Positions 1 to 10,560 of a stretch of DNA of 64,000 nucleotides are shown here, in pieces. The position numbers were made by a program, and so were the translations under genes. The DNA comes from Kibdelosporangium persicum. GTDB lineage: Bacteria; Actinomycetota; Actinomycetes; Mycobacteriales; Pseudonocardiaceae. Within the stretch, counting starts at the first letter, position 1, and each line of letters opens with the position of its first letter. A model generated the notes under the pieces. That model searched no databases, was not told where the DNA came from, and saw nothing but the letters and a program-made list of their open reading frames with translations. The stretch is taken from assembly GCF_013280595.1 (NCBI RefSeq), contig NZ_JAAATY010000029.1:61624-125623 (forward strand), written 5' to 3'.

Positions 1-8
1 GGAATCTG

Positions 9-1991
9 ATGACTGGACGGCTCGGCATCGACCACGTGACGCCCCACGTGGAGTGCGGGCGTTACCCCGTCAAGGCCGTCGTCGGCGAATGCCTTCCCAT
101 CCACGCCACCGTTTGGCGTGAAGGGCACGACGCGGTCGCGGCCAGCGTCGTCTGGCAGGGACCCGGCGGCACAGCGCCCCGGACCGTGCGCATGAGCCCT
201 CATCCCGAGGAACCCGACCGCTGGCTCGCCACGGTCGTGCCCGACGAGACCGGCATGTGGTCCTTCCACATCGAAGCGTGGAGCGACCCGTGGTCCACCT
301 GGCGGCACGCCGCCGAGGTCAAGGCGGCGGCCGGGCAGAACGCCGAGGAGATGGCGAACGACCTGGAGATCGGCGCGCGGCTGCTGTGCACGGTCGCCGA
401 GCGCCCGCGGTACGCCACCGACCGCGGCGGCGAGAGCCGGCAACTGCTCACGCTGGCGGCCGCCGCCCTGCGGGACACCGAGCGCCCGCTGGCGGACCGG
501 CTGACCCTGGCCCTGTCACCGCCGGTTGAGCGGATCATGACCGAGGACCCGGTCCGTGAGCTCATCACCGAAGGCGAACGCCACGAGGTCTACGTCGACC
601 GGCAACGGGCCCTGTTCGGGTCCTGGTACGAACTGTTCCCCCGGTCCACGGGTGGCTGGGACGCCGAGCGGCGTCCGGTGCACGGCACGTTCAAGACCGC
701 GGCCGAGGACCTGCCGCGCGTGGCCGCGATGGGGTTCGACGTCGTCTACCTCACTCCCATCCATCCCATCGGCGAGGTGAACCGCAAGGGCCGCAACAAC
801 ACCCTGCACCGCGAGCCGGACGACGTCGGCTCGCCGTGGGCGATCGGGTCGGCCGACGGCGGGCACGACGCCATCCACCCGCGACTGGGCACCATGGCGG
901 ACTTCGACGACTACGTCGCGGCCGCGGCGGACCTGGGCCTCGAGGTGGCGCTCGACCTGGCGTTGCAGGCCGCGCCGGACCACCCGTGGGTCAAGCGGCA
1001 TCCAGAGTGGTTCACCACCCTGCCGGACGGATCGATCGCCTACGCGGAGAACCCGCCGAAGAAGTACCAGGACATCTACCCGCTCAACTTCGACAACGAC
1101 CCCGAGGGCATCTACGCGGAGGTGCTGCGGGTGGTGCGGCACTGGGCCGAGCACGGCGTGCGGATCTTCCGGGTGGACAACCCGCACACCAAGCCGCCGA
1201 ACTTCTGGGAATGGCTGATCTGGAAGGTCAAGGAGCAGTACCCGGACGTGCTGTTCCTGTCCGAGGCGTTCACCCGCCCGGCCCGGCTCTACGGCCTGGC
1301 GCGGCTCGGGTTCACCCAGTCCTACACGTACTTCACCTGGCGCACCGGCAAACAGGAACTGATCGAGTTCGGCCAGGAACTGGTGGCGCACGCCGACGAG
1401 GCACGGCCGAACCTGTTCGTCAACACGCAGGACATCCTGCACGCCTCGCTGCAACAGGGCGGGCCGGGGATGTTCGCCATCCGCGCGGTTCTCGCGGCCA
1501 CGTTCTCGCCGACGTGGGGCGTGTACTCGGGCTACGAGTTGTTCGAGGACACGCCGTTACGACAGGGCAGTGAGGAGTACCTCGACTCGGAGAAGTACCA
1601 ACTGCGGCCCCGTGACTACGCCGCCGCACGCGCCGAAGGCCGGTCACTGGAACCGTTCCTGACGCGCCTGAACCAGATCCGCCGCGCCCACTCCGCGTTG
1701 CAGCAGTTGCGCACGCTGCGTTTCCACCACGTGGACAACGACGCGATGCTGGCGTACTCGAAGGTCGATCCGGCCACATCGGACACTGTGATCGTCGTGG
1801 TGACGCTGAACCCGTTCGGCACCGAGGAAGCCACGGTGTGGCTGGACCTGCCCGCCATCGGCATGCAGTGGAACGACCAGTTCACCGTGGCCGACGAGAT
1901 CACCGGCGAACGCTACACATGGGGTCAGGCCAACTTCGTGCGGTTGCAGCCGTGGCGGGCGGTCTCGCACATCCTCACGGTCGTGCGCTGA
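9..1991 (+). CDS. glgE: Alpha-1,4-glucan:maltose-1-phosphate maltosyltransferase
   Basis: 660-aa GH13_3 enzyme that transfers maltose from maltose-1-phosphate to the non-reducing end of alpha-1,4-glucans in the cytoplasmic TreS-Pep2-GlgE-GlgB route. An N-terminal domain (about residues 1-105) precedes the catalytic barrel. The family motif [12 protein letters not shown] lies near 317-328. The nucleophile is D390 in [10 protein letters not shown] and the acid/base is E419 in FLSEAF, matching the D394/E423 pair known for Streptomyces GlgE. Length is normal for the family. The ATG sits 8 bases from the window edge, so operon partners (treS, glgB) could lie just outside; none is visible downstream. 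Confidence 0.95.
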   Translation: MTGRLGIDHVTPHVECGRYPVKAVVGECLPIHATVWREGHDAVAASVVWQGPGGTAPRTVRMSPHPEEPDRWLATVVPDETGMWSFHIEAWSDPWSTWRHAAEVKAAAGQNAEEMANDLEIGARLLCTVAERPRYATDRGGESRQLLTLAAAALRDTERPLADRLTLALSPPVERIMTEDPVRELITEGERHEVYVDRQRALFGSWYELFPRSTGGWDAERRPVHGTFKTAAEDLPRVAAMGFDVVYLTPIHPIGEVNRKGRNNTLHREPDDVGSPWAIGSADGGHDAIHPRLGTMADFDDYVAAAADLGLEVALDLALQAAPDHPWVKRHPEWFTTLPDGSIAYAENPPKKYQDIYPLNFDNDPEGIYAEVLRVVRHWAEHGVRIFRVDNPHTKPPNFWEWLIWKVKEQYPDVLFLSEAFTRPARLYGLARLGFTQSYTYFTWRTGKQELIEFGQELVAHADEARPNLFVNTQDILHASLQQGGPGMFAIRAVLAATFSPTWGVYSGYELFEDTPLRQGSEEYLDSEKYQLRPRDYAAARAEGRSLEPFLTRLNQIRRAHSALQQLRTLRFHHVDNDAMLAYSKVDPATSDTVIVVVTLNPFGTEEATVWLDLPAIGMQWNDQFTVADEITGERYTWGQANFVRLQPWRAVSHILTVVR

Positions 1992-2018
1992 TCGGGACAA
2001 ACACCGGCGTGCCGGAGC

Positions 2019-2780
2019 ATGATGTCGGTCATGACAGCCTCATCTCAGCCCCGTGTCCTGGTCACCGGAGCCGCCGGCCGGGTCGGGTCACGCTTCGCCG
2101 AGTTCGCCGCGGGCCGTTACCGGCTGCGGCTTTCCGACCGCCCTCAGGCGGACATGTCCGCTCTGCACGCGTACGGCGAAGTGGTTTCCGCCGACCTGAC
2201 CGATCCGGACGCCATGACCGCGCTGTGCTCCGATGTGGACACCGTCGTGCACCTGGCCGGTGAACCCAGACCGGACGCGGGCTGGGACACCTTGCTTCCG
2301 AGCAACGTGATCGGCGCGTACAACGTGTTCGAGGCCGCCGCGGGCGCGGGCTGCCGCCGGCTGGTGTTCGCGTCGTCGGTCCACGCTGTGGTGGGCTATC
2401 CCGAGGACAAGCAGATCCGCGTCACCGATCCGGTCAATCCGGCCACGCTCTACGGTGTCACGAAATGCTTCGGGGAAGCCCTCGGCCGGTATTACGGCGA
2501 GCAGCGCGGCATTTCCGTGATCGCGTTGCGGATCGGCGCGTACCAGACGCGCGAGTCGGCTTTGACCATCCGGGGCGAACGCATCGACCACGTCTACATC
2601 TCGCCGCGGGACCTCAACCAGCTTCTGGTCCGGGCCATCGAGTTCGACGGCGACGGCTTCCTGATGGTGAACGCCACCAGCGAGAACTCCATCCAGCACC
2701 TGGACCTCACCGAGGCGAGAACGGTGCTGGGCTACGCGCCCGTCGACGGGTTCGTCGACGGGCGCCTTCACGCGGAGTAG
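2019..2780 (+). CDS. NAD-dependent epimerase/dehydratase, uronate dehydrogenase-like
   Basis: About 250-aa extended short-chain dehydrogenase. The Rossmann motif TGAAGRVG is near residues 17-24, and the active-site YGVTK supplies Tyr and Lys, preceded by the Ser of FASSVHAV. The segment NVIGAYNVFEAA and the short length resemble uronate dehydrogenases (hexuronate to aldarate lactone), but substrate cannot be read from the sequence. Starts at 2019, 2022 and 2031 are all possible; GGAG at 2014-2017 is best placed for 2022. It follows glgE by 27 bases and converges on the protease gene with a 3-base gap. Confidence 0.75.
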   Translation: MMSVMTASSQPRVLVTGAAGRVGSRFAEFAAGRYRLRLSDRPQADMSALHAYGEVVSADLTDPDAMTALCSDVDTVVHLAGEPRPDAGWDTLLPSNVIGAYNVFEAAAGAGCRRLVFASSVHAVVGYPEDKQIRVTDPVNPATLYGVTKCFGEALGRYYGEQRGISVIALRIGAYQTRESALTIRGERIDHVYISPRDLNQLLVRAIEFDGDGFLMVNATSENSIQHLDLTEARTVLGYAPVDGFVDGRLHAE

Positions 2781-2783
2781 GTG

Positions 2784-4142
2784 TCAGAGAGCAGCGATTG
2801 TGGCTGTGGCGTCGACGATTCCGGCGCCACAGCCGCCCGTGCACGTCCCGGGCAACGGCCGGACGTGGGCTTTGAGCGTCGACTCCACCTGTGCCGGGGC
2901 GAGCGAGGTTTCGCCGAGCATCAGCGCGGCGAGACCGGCGACGTGCGGGGCGGCCATGCTTGTGCCCATGTAGGTCTGGTAGCTCTCGGCCGCGGCGACC
3001 GTGGCCCCGGCGTTCAAAGTGGACAGAACGCCGTCCTGCGGCTTGGTGCGGGTGCCGGGCGGGTCCGTCTCGTTGCGGACCTCGCCACCGGGCGCGGTCA
3101 CGTCGATCAGGGCACCGAAGTTGGAGTAGAAGGCCCGGTTGCCCTGGCGGTCGTTCGAGGCGACCGTCACCGTGTTGGAGCAGTTCGCCGGCGTGAAGTT
3201 GGCGACGTCCGCGTTGGAGTTACCGGCCGCGACGACCACAGTGGTGCCGCGCGACACCGCGCCGTTGATCGCCCGCTGGTACGCCTGCGCGCACCGCCCG
3301 CTGCCGCCGAGACTCATGTTGATGACCTTGGCGGGGTTGGGGTTGACGTCGACGCGTGGCACGCGGCCACCCGAGGCCCACGTGATCGCGTCGGCGATGT
3401 CGGACGTACGGCCGCCGCACTTGCCGAGCACGCGGAGCGGCAGGATCTTGGCCTTCGACGCGACACCGGCGACGCCGACACCGTTGTTGCTGACCGCGGC
3501 AACCGTGCCGGCCACATGCGTACCGTGCCAGCTCGAATTGCTGGGATTGACCTGGCCGCACTCTCCCGCGGCGTACCAGTCGCCCTCGTCGGTCGGGTCG
3601 GCGTCCCGCCCGTCCCCGTCGCGCGCGCTCGCGGCGTCACTGATGAAGTCGTAGCCGGGCAGCACGTTCGCCGCCAGATCCGAGTGCTCGACGATGCCGG
3701 TGTCGATCACCGCGACCGTGACGCCGGTGCCGTCGGCGGTGTCCCACGCACCTGGCAGGTTCATCCCGCCGGTGGGCTCGAAGTAGTGCCACTGCTCCGG
3801 GTACCGCGGATCGTTGGGAACGGCCTGCGCGGTGACGATCAGGTCAGGCTCCACGCTGGCCACCCCGGCCTGGCGGGCCAGTTGGCCCATCAACCGCTGC
3901 GCACCGGCGCGATCCAGCCCCCGGGCGGCAGGCCTGACGACAAGTCCCCCACCGGCCATCTCCCGCACGGTCGTGACTCCCGAAAGCGTGACACCCCGTG
4001 CAGCGGCATCACTGAAGGTGACAATGAACTGGTCGTACCCGCTTGGAACAGGCGCCGCGGAAGCGCTGAACGCAGGCATCGCGAGACCAGAAGCAGCAAG
4101 ACAGGCACTGATCATCGCGGCCCTGTGACGATTCTTCATCAC
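2784..4142 (-). CDS. Secreted subtilisin-like serine protease (S8)
   Basis: 452-aa precursor. Residues 1-29 are a Sec signal peptide ending ASA. An inhibitor-I9-like propeptide follows (about 36-105) and then an S8 domain. The catalytic triad is complete: D147 in VAVIDTGI, H206 in SWHGTHVAGT and S395 in GTSMAAPHVAG, with oxyanion N308 in VVAAGNSN. Eight or more cysteines in the mature part suggest disulfides. There is no C-terminal P-domain or PPC domain, so this is a compact extracellular protease. Two consecutive ATGs begin the gene. It is divergent from the AfsR-like regulator, with the 48-bp palindromic repeat between them. Confidence 0.93.
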   Translation of the reverse strand: MMKNRHRAAMISACLAASGLAMPAFSASAAPVPSGYDQFIVTFSDAAARGVTLSGVTTVREMAGGGLVVRPAARGLDRAGAQRLMGQLARQAGVASVEPDLIVTAQAVPNDPRYPEQWHYFEPTGGMNLPGAWDTADGTGVTVAVIDTGIVEHSDLAANVLPGYDFISDAASARDGDGRDADPTDEGDWYAAGECGQVNPSNSSWHGTHVAGTVAAVSNNGVGVAGVASKAKILPLRVLGKCGGRTSDIADAITWASGGRVPRVDVNPNPAKVINMSLGGSGRCAQAYQRAINGAVSRGTTVVVAAGNSNADVANFTPANCSNTVTVASNDRQGNRAFYSNFGALIDVTAPGGEVRNETDPPGTRTKPQDGVLSTLNAGATVAAAESYQTYMGTSMAAPHVAGLAALMLGETSLAPAQVESTLKAHVRPLPGTCTGGCGAGIVDATATIAAL

Positions 4143-4240
4143 GCGGCATCCCCTCCCAAGTCACGGCGCGAACGGGTGTCGCCGTACCGGGTGACGTTAG
4201 GTACCGGCCGCATGACCTGCATCACCCCACCGGGTGAGAA

Positions 4241-4288
4241 CCTCGTGAGCGTTTATCCGTGTTCTAACCCTGATAAACACTCACGAGG
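4241..4288. repeat. 48-bp palindromic repeat, copy 1
   Basis: Arms of 17 bases, CCTCGTGAGcGTTTATC and GATAAACACTCACGAGG, enclose a 14-base loop; one pair is mismatched (lower case). A second copy with perfect arms lies at 20673-20720 and the loop differs at one base. This copy is in the divergent region upstream of the AfsR-like gene, so it cannot be a terminator for either neighbour. Function unknown. Confidence 0.9.
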
Positions 4289-4338
4289 GTCCGGCAGCGA
4301 CTTGCCAAGCTCGGCCTGGTCGGACCAGGCTTGGGCGG

Positions 4339-7300
4339 GTGTCCACCGACCTGCTCCTCTTGCCGAGGGTGGCGTACCGCGGCAAGGAGATCACCGGGCC
4401 GCGGATGCGCACCCTGTTCGCCCTGCTGGCCGCCGATCTGCGGACTGGTTGCAGTGCGTCCCGGCTCGTCCAGGAGCTCTGGTGGGACGAGCGGCCGGAG
4501 TATCCGGGCAAGGCGTTGCAGATCCTGGTGTCGCGCGCCCGTTCGCAACTCGGGGCCGGTCTGATCGCCAGTACGCCGCATGGTTACCGGCTCGCGCTGT
4601 CCGAGGACCAGGTCGACACGTCGGCGGTCCTGCTCAGCGGGTCAGCGAGCGCGCAGTGTCTGCGGGACGGGGACTACGCGGCCGCGCTCCAGCACGCCGA
4701 ATCCGGTCTTGCTCGATGGGCGGACGCGGAGGCGGAGGCGGGCGATTCGGAGGCGGTTGATCCGCTGTCGATGTTGCGTGCCGAGCGGATGTCCACGTAC
4801 CGGTCGCTGTTGCGGATCCGGGCGCTCGCCCTGTCTCGGTTGGGGCGGTACGCGGATGCGCTCGACATTCTCGGCCAGGTGTTCCGCGAGCGGCCTCAGG
4901 ACGAAGAAGTGCTGGTGGAGCTGCTGCGGTGCGAGGCGGCGACGGCGGGACCGTCCGTGGCCATCACGCGGTACGACGCCTACCGGCGCTCTCTGCGTGA
5001 CGAGTTAGGCACAGATCCCGGGCCCGCGTTGCAGCAGATGTACCACGAGTTGCTGCGTGGTTCTGCGCCCGTCGTGCGCTCAGGCATACCGCAGGAGCCG
5101 AACGCGCTGCTCGGTCGTGACGACGACATCCTCGCGGTGACGCACCTGATGCGGTCGTCTCGCGTCACCTCGATCGTCGGCACTGGAGGCCTGGGCAAGA
5201 CGCGGCTCGCCTACGCCGTCAGCCGCCGTGCGGAACAGCACGCCGTACACCTCGTACCCCTCGCGGGCGTGACGTCTGATGACGACGTCGCCAGCGCGGT
5301 CGCCGCAGCGCTCGGTGTTGGGGACGGCCGGCTGACACCCGTGGATCTCGTCACCGGGATCGTCAACGCTCTCGGTCACGGGTCGGCCCTGCTGGTCCTG
5401 GACAACTGCGAGCACGTCGTCCGTGGCGCCGCCGAACTGGTTCGAGCGCTGATCTCGATGACGGGCGACCTGCGGGTGCTCACCACCAGCCGCGCCCGAC
5501 TCGGGCTGTCGTCGGAGTCGGTGTACCTCCTGCCGGAGCTGACGCTGCCAGCCAGCGTCGAGTTGTTCAACCACCGCGCGAAAGCGGCACGTCCCACGGC
5601 CGAACTGCCGCTGGACGCGGTGCAGGACGTCTGCGGAAGGCTGGAAGGGCTGCCACTGGCCATCGAACTGGCGGCGGCCCGGGTACGGATCATGTCCGTC
5701 CCCGAGATCGCCGTCCGATTGGCCGACCGCTTCGCCCTGTTGCGGGGCGGCGCCCGGGACAGCCCGGAACGGCACCGGGCGCTGCGGGCCGTGATCGACT
5801 GGAGCTGGAACCTGCTCGATCCGCCCGCCCAGGCGGCGATGCGGGCGCTGTCGATCTTCGTGGGCGGGTTCACCGCCGACGCGGCCGCACACCTGCTCGG
5901 CACCGGTGACGTGCTGGACGTGCTGACCCAGCTGACCGATCAGTCCCTGCTCAAGGCCGTCGACACCCGGTCCGGCGCACGGCTGCACATGCTGGAGACG
6001 GTCCGCGAGTTCAGCGCCGTGGACCGCGACGCGGACGTCACCCGGCGCTTCCTCGCGTGGGCCCGCGACTTCGGCACGGCCAACCACGACGCGGTGTTCG
6101 GCGACGACCCCGTCACGGCCACCTGGCTCATCCGCGCCGAACAGGACAACCTCCAGCTGGCGTTACGGCTCGGGCTCGACCGCGATGACGGCGCGACCGT
6201 GTCCGCCATGGCGGCCGTACTCGGGTGTCTGTGGTTGTTGGAGTCCAACTTCGCCCGGCTGAGCTGGTTGACCGAGCAGACCCAACGATGCCTGTCACAT
6301 TTCCGGCCGGAGCCGGCGCACGTCGAGATCACCCGCACCGCCGCGGTCATCTCCGCCGTCAACACCTTCCTCATGCACGGCCCACGAGCGACACGCGCAC
6401 TCGTGGTCCTTCGCCGTCTGCCTCTCGGCACACCGGACACCACGACGCGAGCCGCACACGCGATGGTGCTCGGGCCCGCGGACCACGCGGACACACCCAT
6501 CCTGTTCTGGATGCGTGCCGGGTTCGAAAGCTTCCTCCACCAACAGCACAACAACATCGACGAAGCACTGTTCGCCGCCGAACGGATGCTCAGGGCGGCC
6601 GACACGCTGCGCGGCCCGCTCTTCCCCGCCTTCGCGCATTCCCGTCTCGGCGAACTGAGCCTGGACGCCGACCAAGGTCACCGGGCACGCGACCACCTGG
6701 CCGCCGCGTTGCCGTTGATCGTCCAGGTCGGCGCGCGGTCCAGCACCGTCCGCGGCCGATGGGCGCTGACCATGGCCAACTTGCAGATCGGCGCCTACGA
6801 CGAGGCCGAGCGCTGGGCCGACGAAGCCGCCATGCCCGGCGAGGACGACCCGGTCGGGCTGGCTCTGCGGGCCGAGATCATGCTGGGACGAGGTCAGGTC
6901 GAGGCCGGTCTGCGCGCGTGGCGGCGAGTGGCCGACCGGATGCTCCCGGGCGCGGACCCGGTCATGGGCATCGACACGTCGGTCGCGGAAGCGTGGTTCA
7001 TCGAGGTACAGGGCGTCACGCTCGTCGCCCACGCCCGGCACGGTCATCTCGGCCTCGTGCGGGACATCGCCGGCACCGCACCGGGCCTGCTGGCCGAAGT
7101 CCTGACCCACCGTCCGTCCACAGTGAACTTCCCGTCGTACGGCTCCCTGCTGCTGGGCATCGCGGCGGCCGACATCGCCGACGGCCGGCCGGGCGCCGGA
7201 ATGGTGGCGCTGGCCGAGAGATTCCGGTTCTCCCGGGGATACCAGCCGACGATGTCCCCCGCGCGGGCCCGGGAAATGGCCGAGCAGTCCGACAAGGCGG

Positions 7301-7395
7301 CGTACGCGGACGCTCAGTCGGCGTACGCCGCCCTGGACTCGGGCAGTCTGGTGGCCGCGGCGCTCACGGCCCTGCGCGAACGGATCAGCGGTTGA
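4339..7395 (+). CDS. AfsR/SARP-type regulator with BTAD and NB-ARC domains
   Basis: 1018-aa transcriptional regulator. An OmpR-like winged-helix DNA-binding domain occupies about residues 1-88 and a bacterial activator (BTAD) domain about 95-240. The STAND ATPase follows, with Walker A GTGGLGKT at 281-288 and Walker B LLVLDNCEH near 352, then a helical repeat-rich C-terminus. Such proteins usually activate secondary-metabolite or export genes. GTG is used as start; no good Shine-Dalgarno sequence is visible. Its 3' end overlaps the convergent drrB-like gene by 11 bp, so the ABC exporter is a plausible but unproven target. Confidence 0.88.
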   Translation: MSTDLLLLPRVAYRGKEITGPRMRTLFALLAADLRTGCSASRLVQELWWDERPEYPGKALQILVSRARSQLGAGLIASTPHGYRLALSEDQVDTSAVLLSGSASAQCLRDGDYAAALQHAESGLARWADAEAEAGDSEAVDPLSMLRAERMSTYRSLLRIRALALSRLGRYADALDILGQVFRERPQDEEVLVELLRCEAATAGPSVAITRYDAYRRSLRDELGTDPGPALQQMYHELLRGSAPVVRSGIPQEPNALLGRDDDILAVTHLMRSSRVTSIVGTGGLGKTRLAYAVSRRAEQHAVHLVPLAGVTSDDDVASAVAAALGVGDGRLTPVDLVTGIVNALGHGSALLVLDNCEHVVRGAAELVRALISMTGDLRVLTTSRARLGLSSESVYLLPELTLPASVELFNHRAKAARPTAELPLDAVQDVCGRLEGLPLAIELAAARVRIMSVPEIAVRLADRFALLRGGARDSPERHRALRAVIDWSWNLLDPPAQAAMRALSIFVGGFTADAAAHLLGTGDVLDVLTQLTDQSLLKAVDTRSGARLHMLETVREFSAVDRDADVTRRFLAWARDFGTANHDAVFGDDPVTATWLIRAEQDNLQLALRLGLDRDDGATVSAMAAVLGCLWLLESNFARLSWLTEQTQRCLSHFRPEPAHVEITRTAAVISAVNTFLMHGPRATRALVVLRRLPLGTPDTTTRAAHAMVLGPADHADTPILFWMRAGFESFLHQQHNNIDEALFAAERMLRAADTLRGPLFPAFAHSRLGELSLDADQGHRARDHLAAALPLIVQVGARSSTVRGRWALTMANLQIGAYDEAERWADEAAMPGEDDPVGLALRAEIMLGRGQVEAGLRAWRRVADRMLPGADPVMGIDTSVAEAWFIEVQGVTLVAHARHGHLGLVRDIAGTAPGLLAEVLTHRPSTVNFPSYGSLLLGIAAADIADGRPGAGMVALAERFRFSRGYQPTMSPARAREMAEQSDKAAYADAQSAYAALDSGSLVAAALTALRERISG

Positions 7396-8136
7396 ACAAG
7401 GCGCGAGCCCAGAAGTAACCGCCGAACGCCATCAGCGCGCACCAGATGACCGCCCAGATCCAGCTGTCACCGATCGGCGTGCCGATCAGCAGGCCCCGCA
7501 ACGTCTCGATGACCGGCGTGAACGGCTGGTTGTCGGTGAACCAGCGCACCGCCGCGGGCATCGTGTTCGTCGGGGCGAACGCGCTGCTGATGAACGGCAG
7601 GAAGACCAGCGGGAACGTGGCGAAGCTCGCTCCCTCCACGGTTTTGGCCGCGAGTCCGAACGCGACTGTCAGCCAGCTGGTCGCCAGCGCCATCATCACG
7701 ACCACGCCGGCCACACCGAGCCATTCGGCGAACCCGGCGGACGGCCGGAAGCCCATGATCAGCAGGACTCCGATGACCAGCGCGACGCACACGACGGTCC
7801 TGAGCGAGCTGCCGACGACGTGCCCGGTCAGCACGGCGGCGCGGCTGATCGCCATGGTGCGGAACCGGGCAATGATGCCGTCGGCCATGTCGTTGGCGAC
7901 GGCGATGGCGGTCGACGCGACGCCGTATCCCATCGTGAGGACGAGGCCGCCAGGGGCGATGTAGTCGACATACTCGCCGCCTGCGGTGAACGCGCCGCCG
8001 AGGATGTACACGAACACCAGGATCAGGATGATCGGCACCAGCAACGAGCCGAACAGCGTCGACGGGTTGCGCAGCGTGTGCCGCAGGTTGCGGCCAAGCA
8101 TGAGCGCCGAGTCGTTCACCGCATGGGATAGCGACG

Positions 8137-8140
<4 letters not shown>
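7385..8140 (-). CDS. ABC-2 type exporter permease (DrrB-like)
   Basis: 251-aa integral membrane protein with about six hydrophobic segments and the ABC-2 pattern seen in DrrB-type antibiotic exporters, including the GYGVASTAIAVANDM and FxPVIETLRGLL motifs. It forms the transmembrane part of an efflux pump with the ATPase just upstream. Its ATG overlaps the ATPase stop (ATGA, 8137-8140), so the two are translationally coupled. Substrate unknown. Confidence 0.9.
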
Positions 8141-9066
<926 letters not shown>

Positions 9067-9143
9067 CGCCCCTCCTCTCGTCGTCACGCCGACGAGAGTG
9101 CTGGCGCCGGGATTTGCCGCGGTTTCATCCCGGTTTCATGGCG

Positions 9144-10550
9144 CTACCGCAGCACCACCGTGGTCAACGACCGGGGTGCGAGCTGCGCGGACAGCGTCTT
9201 GCCCTGAACGCGTACGGCGTCAGTCGCGGTTAGCGAGCGGGTGGTGTCGGTGACGTACGCGCGCGGACGCCCAGGTATGTCCAGGGTGAAGTCCGTGCTG
9301 ACGGTCGTGGTCGCGGTGTTGAGGATTTCCACCACCCGGCTGCCGTCGGCGTTGCGGTACGCGGAGACCTTCAGTGCGGTGTCGGCGGTCGCGGCCTGGA
9401 CACGGACCGCGTCCGGGCGGATGAACCGGCTGTAGGAAGCCAAGGCCCACAGTCGTTTGGACACCCGGTAGCTGTCGCCGCCGTTGGTTCCGTCGTCGAG
9501 CTGGATCAAGCCACGGGTGGCGCCGAGCGACGCTCCGAACCAGAACACGTAGCCGTTCGCCTCGCCGGTGGTCAGCGTGTCGTGGATGTTCTGTGCTACG
9601 GCGAAGCCGTCGTAACCGCTGTTGTCGTCCCACGCCTCGTTCCAGGTGGTGCCGTTCGGCGACCACTCCGACATCCACGTGTGCTTGTCGGTCGGCAACG
9701 GCCCGTCCACCGGGCTGCGGTACGGGTGACCCGCGTGCGTGGTGATGTAGTCGCGTGCCACCGGATCGGCTTCGATCGCCGCGGTGTACTCGCGCTGCTG
9801 GCTCCAGCCCGCCGCGTCACAGCAGACCAGTTTGAGCTGCGTGCCCTGCACACGCGGGCCGAGGACCTTGGTGAACTCCACGGCCTGGGCAGGCGTGAGC
9901 CGCATGGAGGCGTACGACGTCGTCCACTCAGGCTCGTTGGTGAACCCGAGATCCGTGATGGTGATGCCTTCCTGGGCGTAGAAACGGGTGTACTGGACGA
10001 GGTAGTCCGCGTACGCCCGCCGCCAGTCGCCGCTGGTGCACGACGTGCCTTGCAGGCCGCAGAGCGTCCCGCCGTTCGCGTCGTCACCGTTGTCCTTCAT
10101 GTAGCCAGGTGCGCTCCAGGCGTCGGCGTAGAAACGGGTCACGCCGTATGCCTTGGCCTCCTTGGCAAGCCAGACCTGTCCGCCGTCGTCGCCGTCCCAG
10201 ACGTACTTCGGCGGCGCGGCCGGGCCGCCCGGATCCACCGGCTGGATGGACAGCATGCGGTCGTAGGGGTTGTCCGCGGACGAGCCGATGCCCAGCCGCA
10301 GAATGCTCAGCCCGGCGCCATGGGTACGGCTGAGCAGCAGATCGAGCACCTCCCGTTGCTTCTGCGGCGACAGCCCACGGGCGCCGTGCATCAACGCGGC
10401 GCGTTGGAACGCCTGGGAGAAGCCGAATCCGTCGATGCGTTGCAGGCTGTGACGGAAGTCGATGGTACCCGCGGCGCGGGCGTGCGCCGCGGGTACCACC
10501 TGAACCGACAGGACCAGTCCAATTGCGACTATTACCGGGAGGCGGCGCAT
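9144..10550 (-). CDS. Secreted GH30 family glycoside hydrolase
   Basis: 468-aa precursor with a Sec signal peptide (about 1-27), then a GH30 barrel beginning IDGFGFSQAFQR. The acid/base is E206 in GFTNEPEW and the nucleophile E295 in TWMSEWSP, followed by the all-beta side domain of the family. GH30 includes beta-xylanases, beta-1,6-galactanases and glucosylceramidases; I cannot fix the activity. AGGAAG lies upstream of the ATG. Only 10 bases separate it from the four-domain gene upstream, so it is probably co-transcribed and under the CebR-like operator at 13030-13045. Confidence 0.88.
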   Translation of the reverse strand: MRRLPVIVAIGLVLSVQVVPAAHARAAGTIDFRHSLQRIDGFGFSQAFQRAALMHGARGLSPQKQREVLDLLLSRTHGAGLSILRLGIGSSADNPYDRMLSIQPVDPGGPAAPPKYVWDGDDGGQVWLAKEAKAYGVTRFYADAWSAPGYMKDNGDDANGGTLCGLQGTSCTSGDWRRAYADYLVQYTRFYAQEGITITDLGFTNEPEWTTSYASMRLTPAQAVEFTKVLGPRVQGTQLKLVCCDAAGWSQQREYTAAIEADPVARDYITTHAGHPYRSPVDGPLPTDKHTWMSEWSPNGTTWNEAWDDNSGYDGFAVAQNIHDTLTTGEANGYVFWFGASLGATRGLIQLDDGTNGGDSYRVSKRLWALASYSRFIRPDAVRVQAATADTALKVSAYRNADGSRVVEILNTATTTVSTDFTLDIPGRPRAYVTDTTRSLTATDAVRVQGKTLSAQLAPRSLTTVVLR

Positions 10551-10560
10551 TGTGCTCTTC

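Noticed and set aside
4241..4288. 48-bp palindrome as a terminator
   Set aside because: This copy lies between divergently transcribed genes, upstream of both, so termination is not a sensible role here.
2781..4760. Long plus-strand open frame of about 660 codons opposite the subtilase gene
   Set aside because: It is the GC-rich antisense shadow of the protease; the minus-strand frame has the full catalytic triad and signal peptide.
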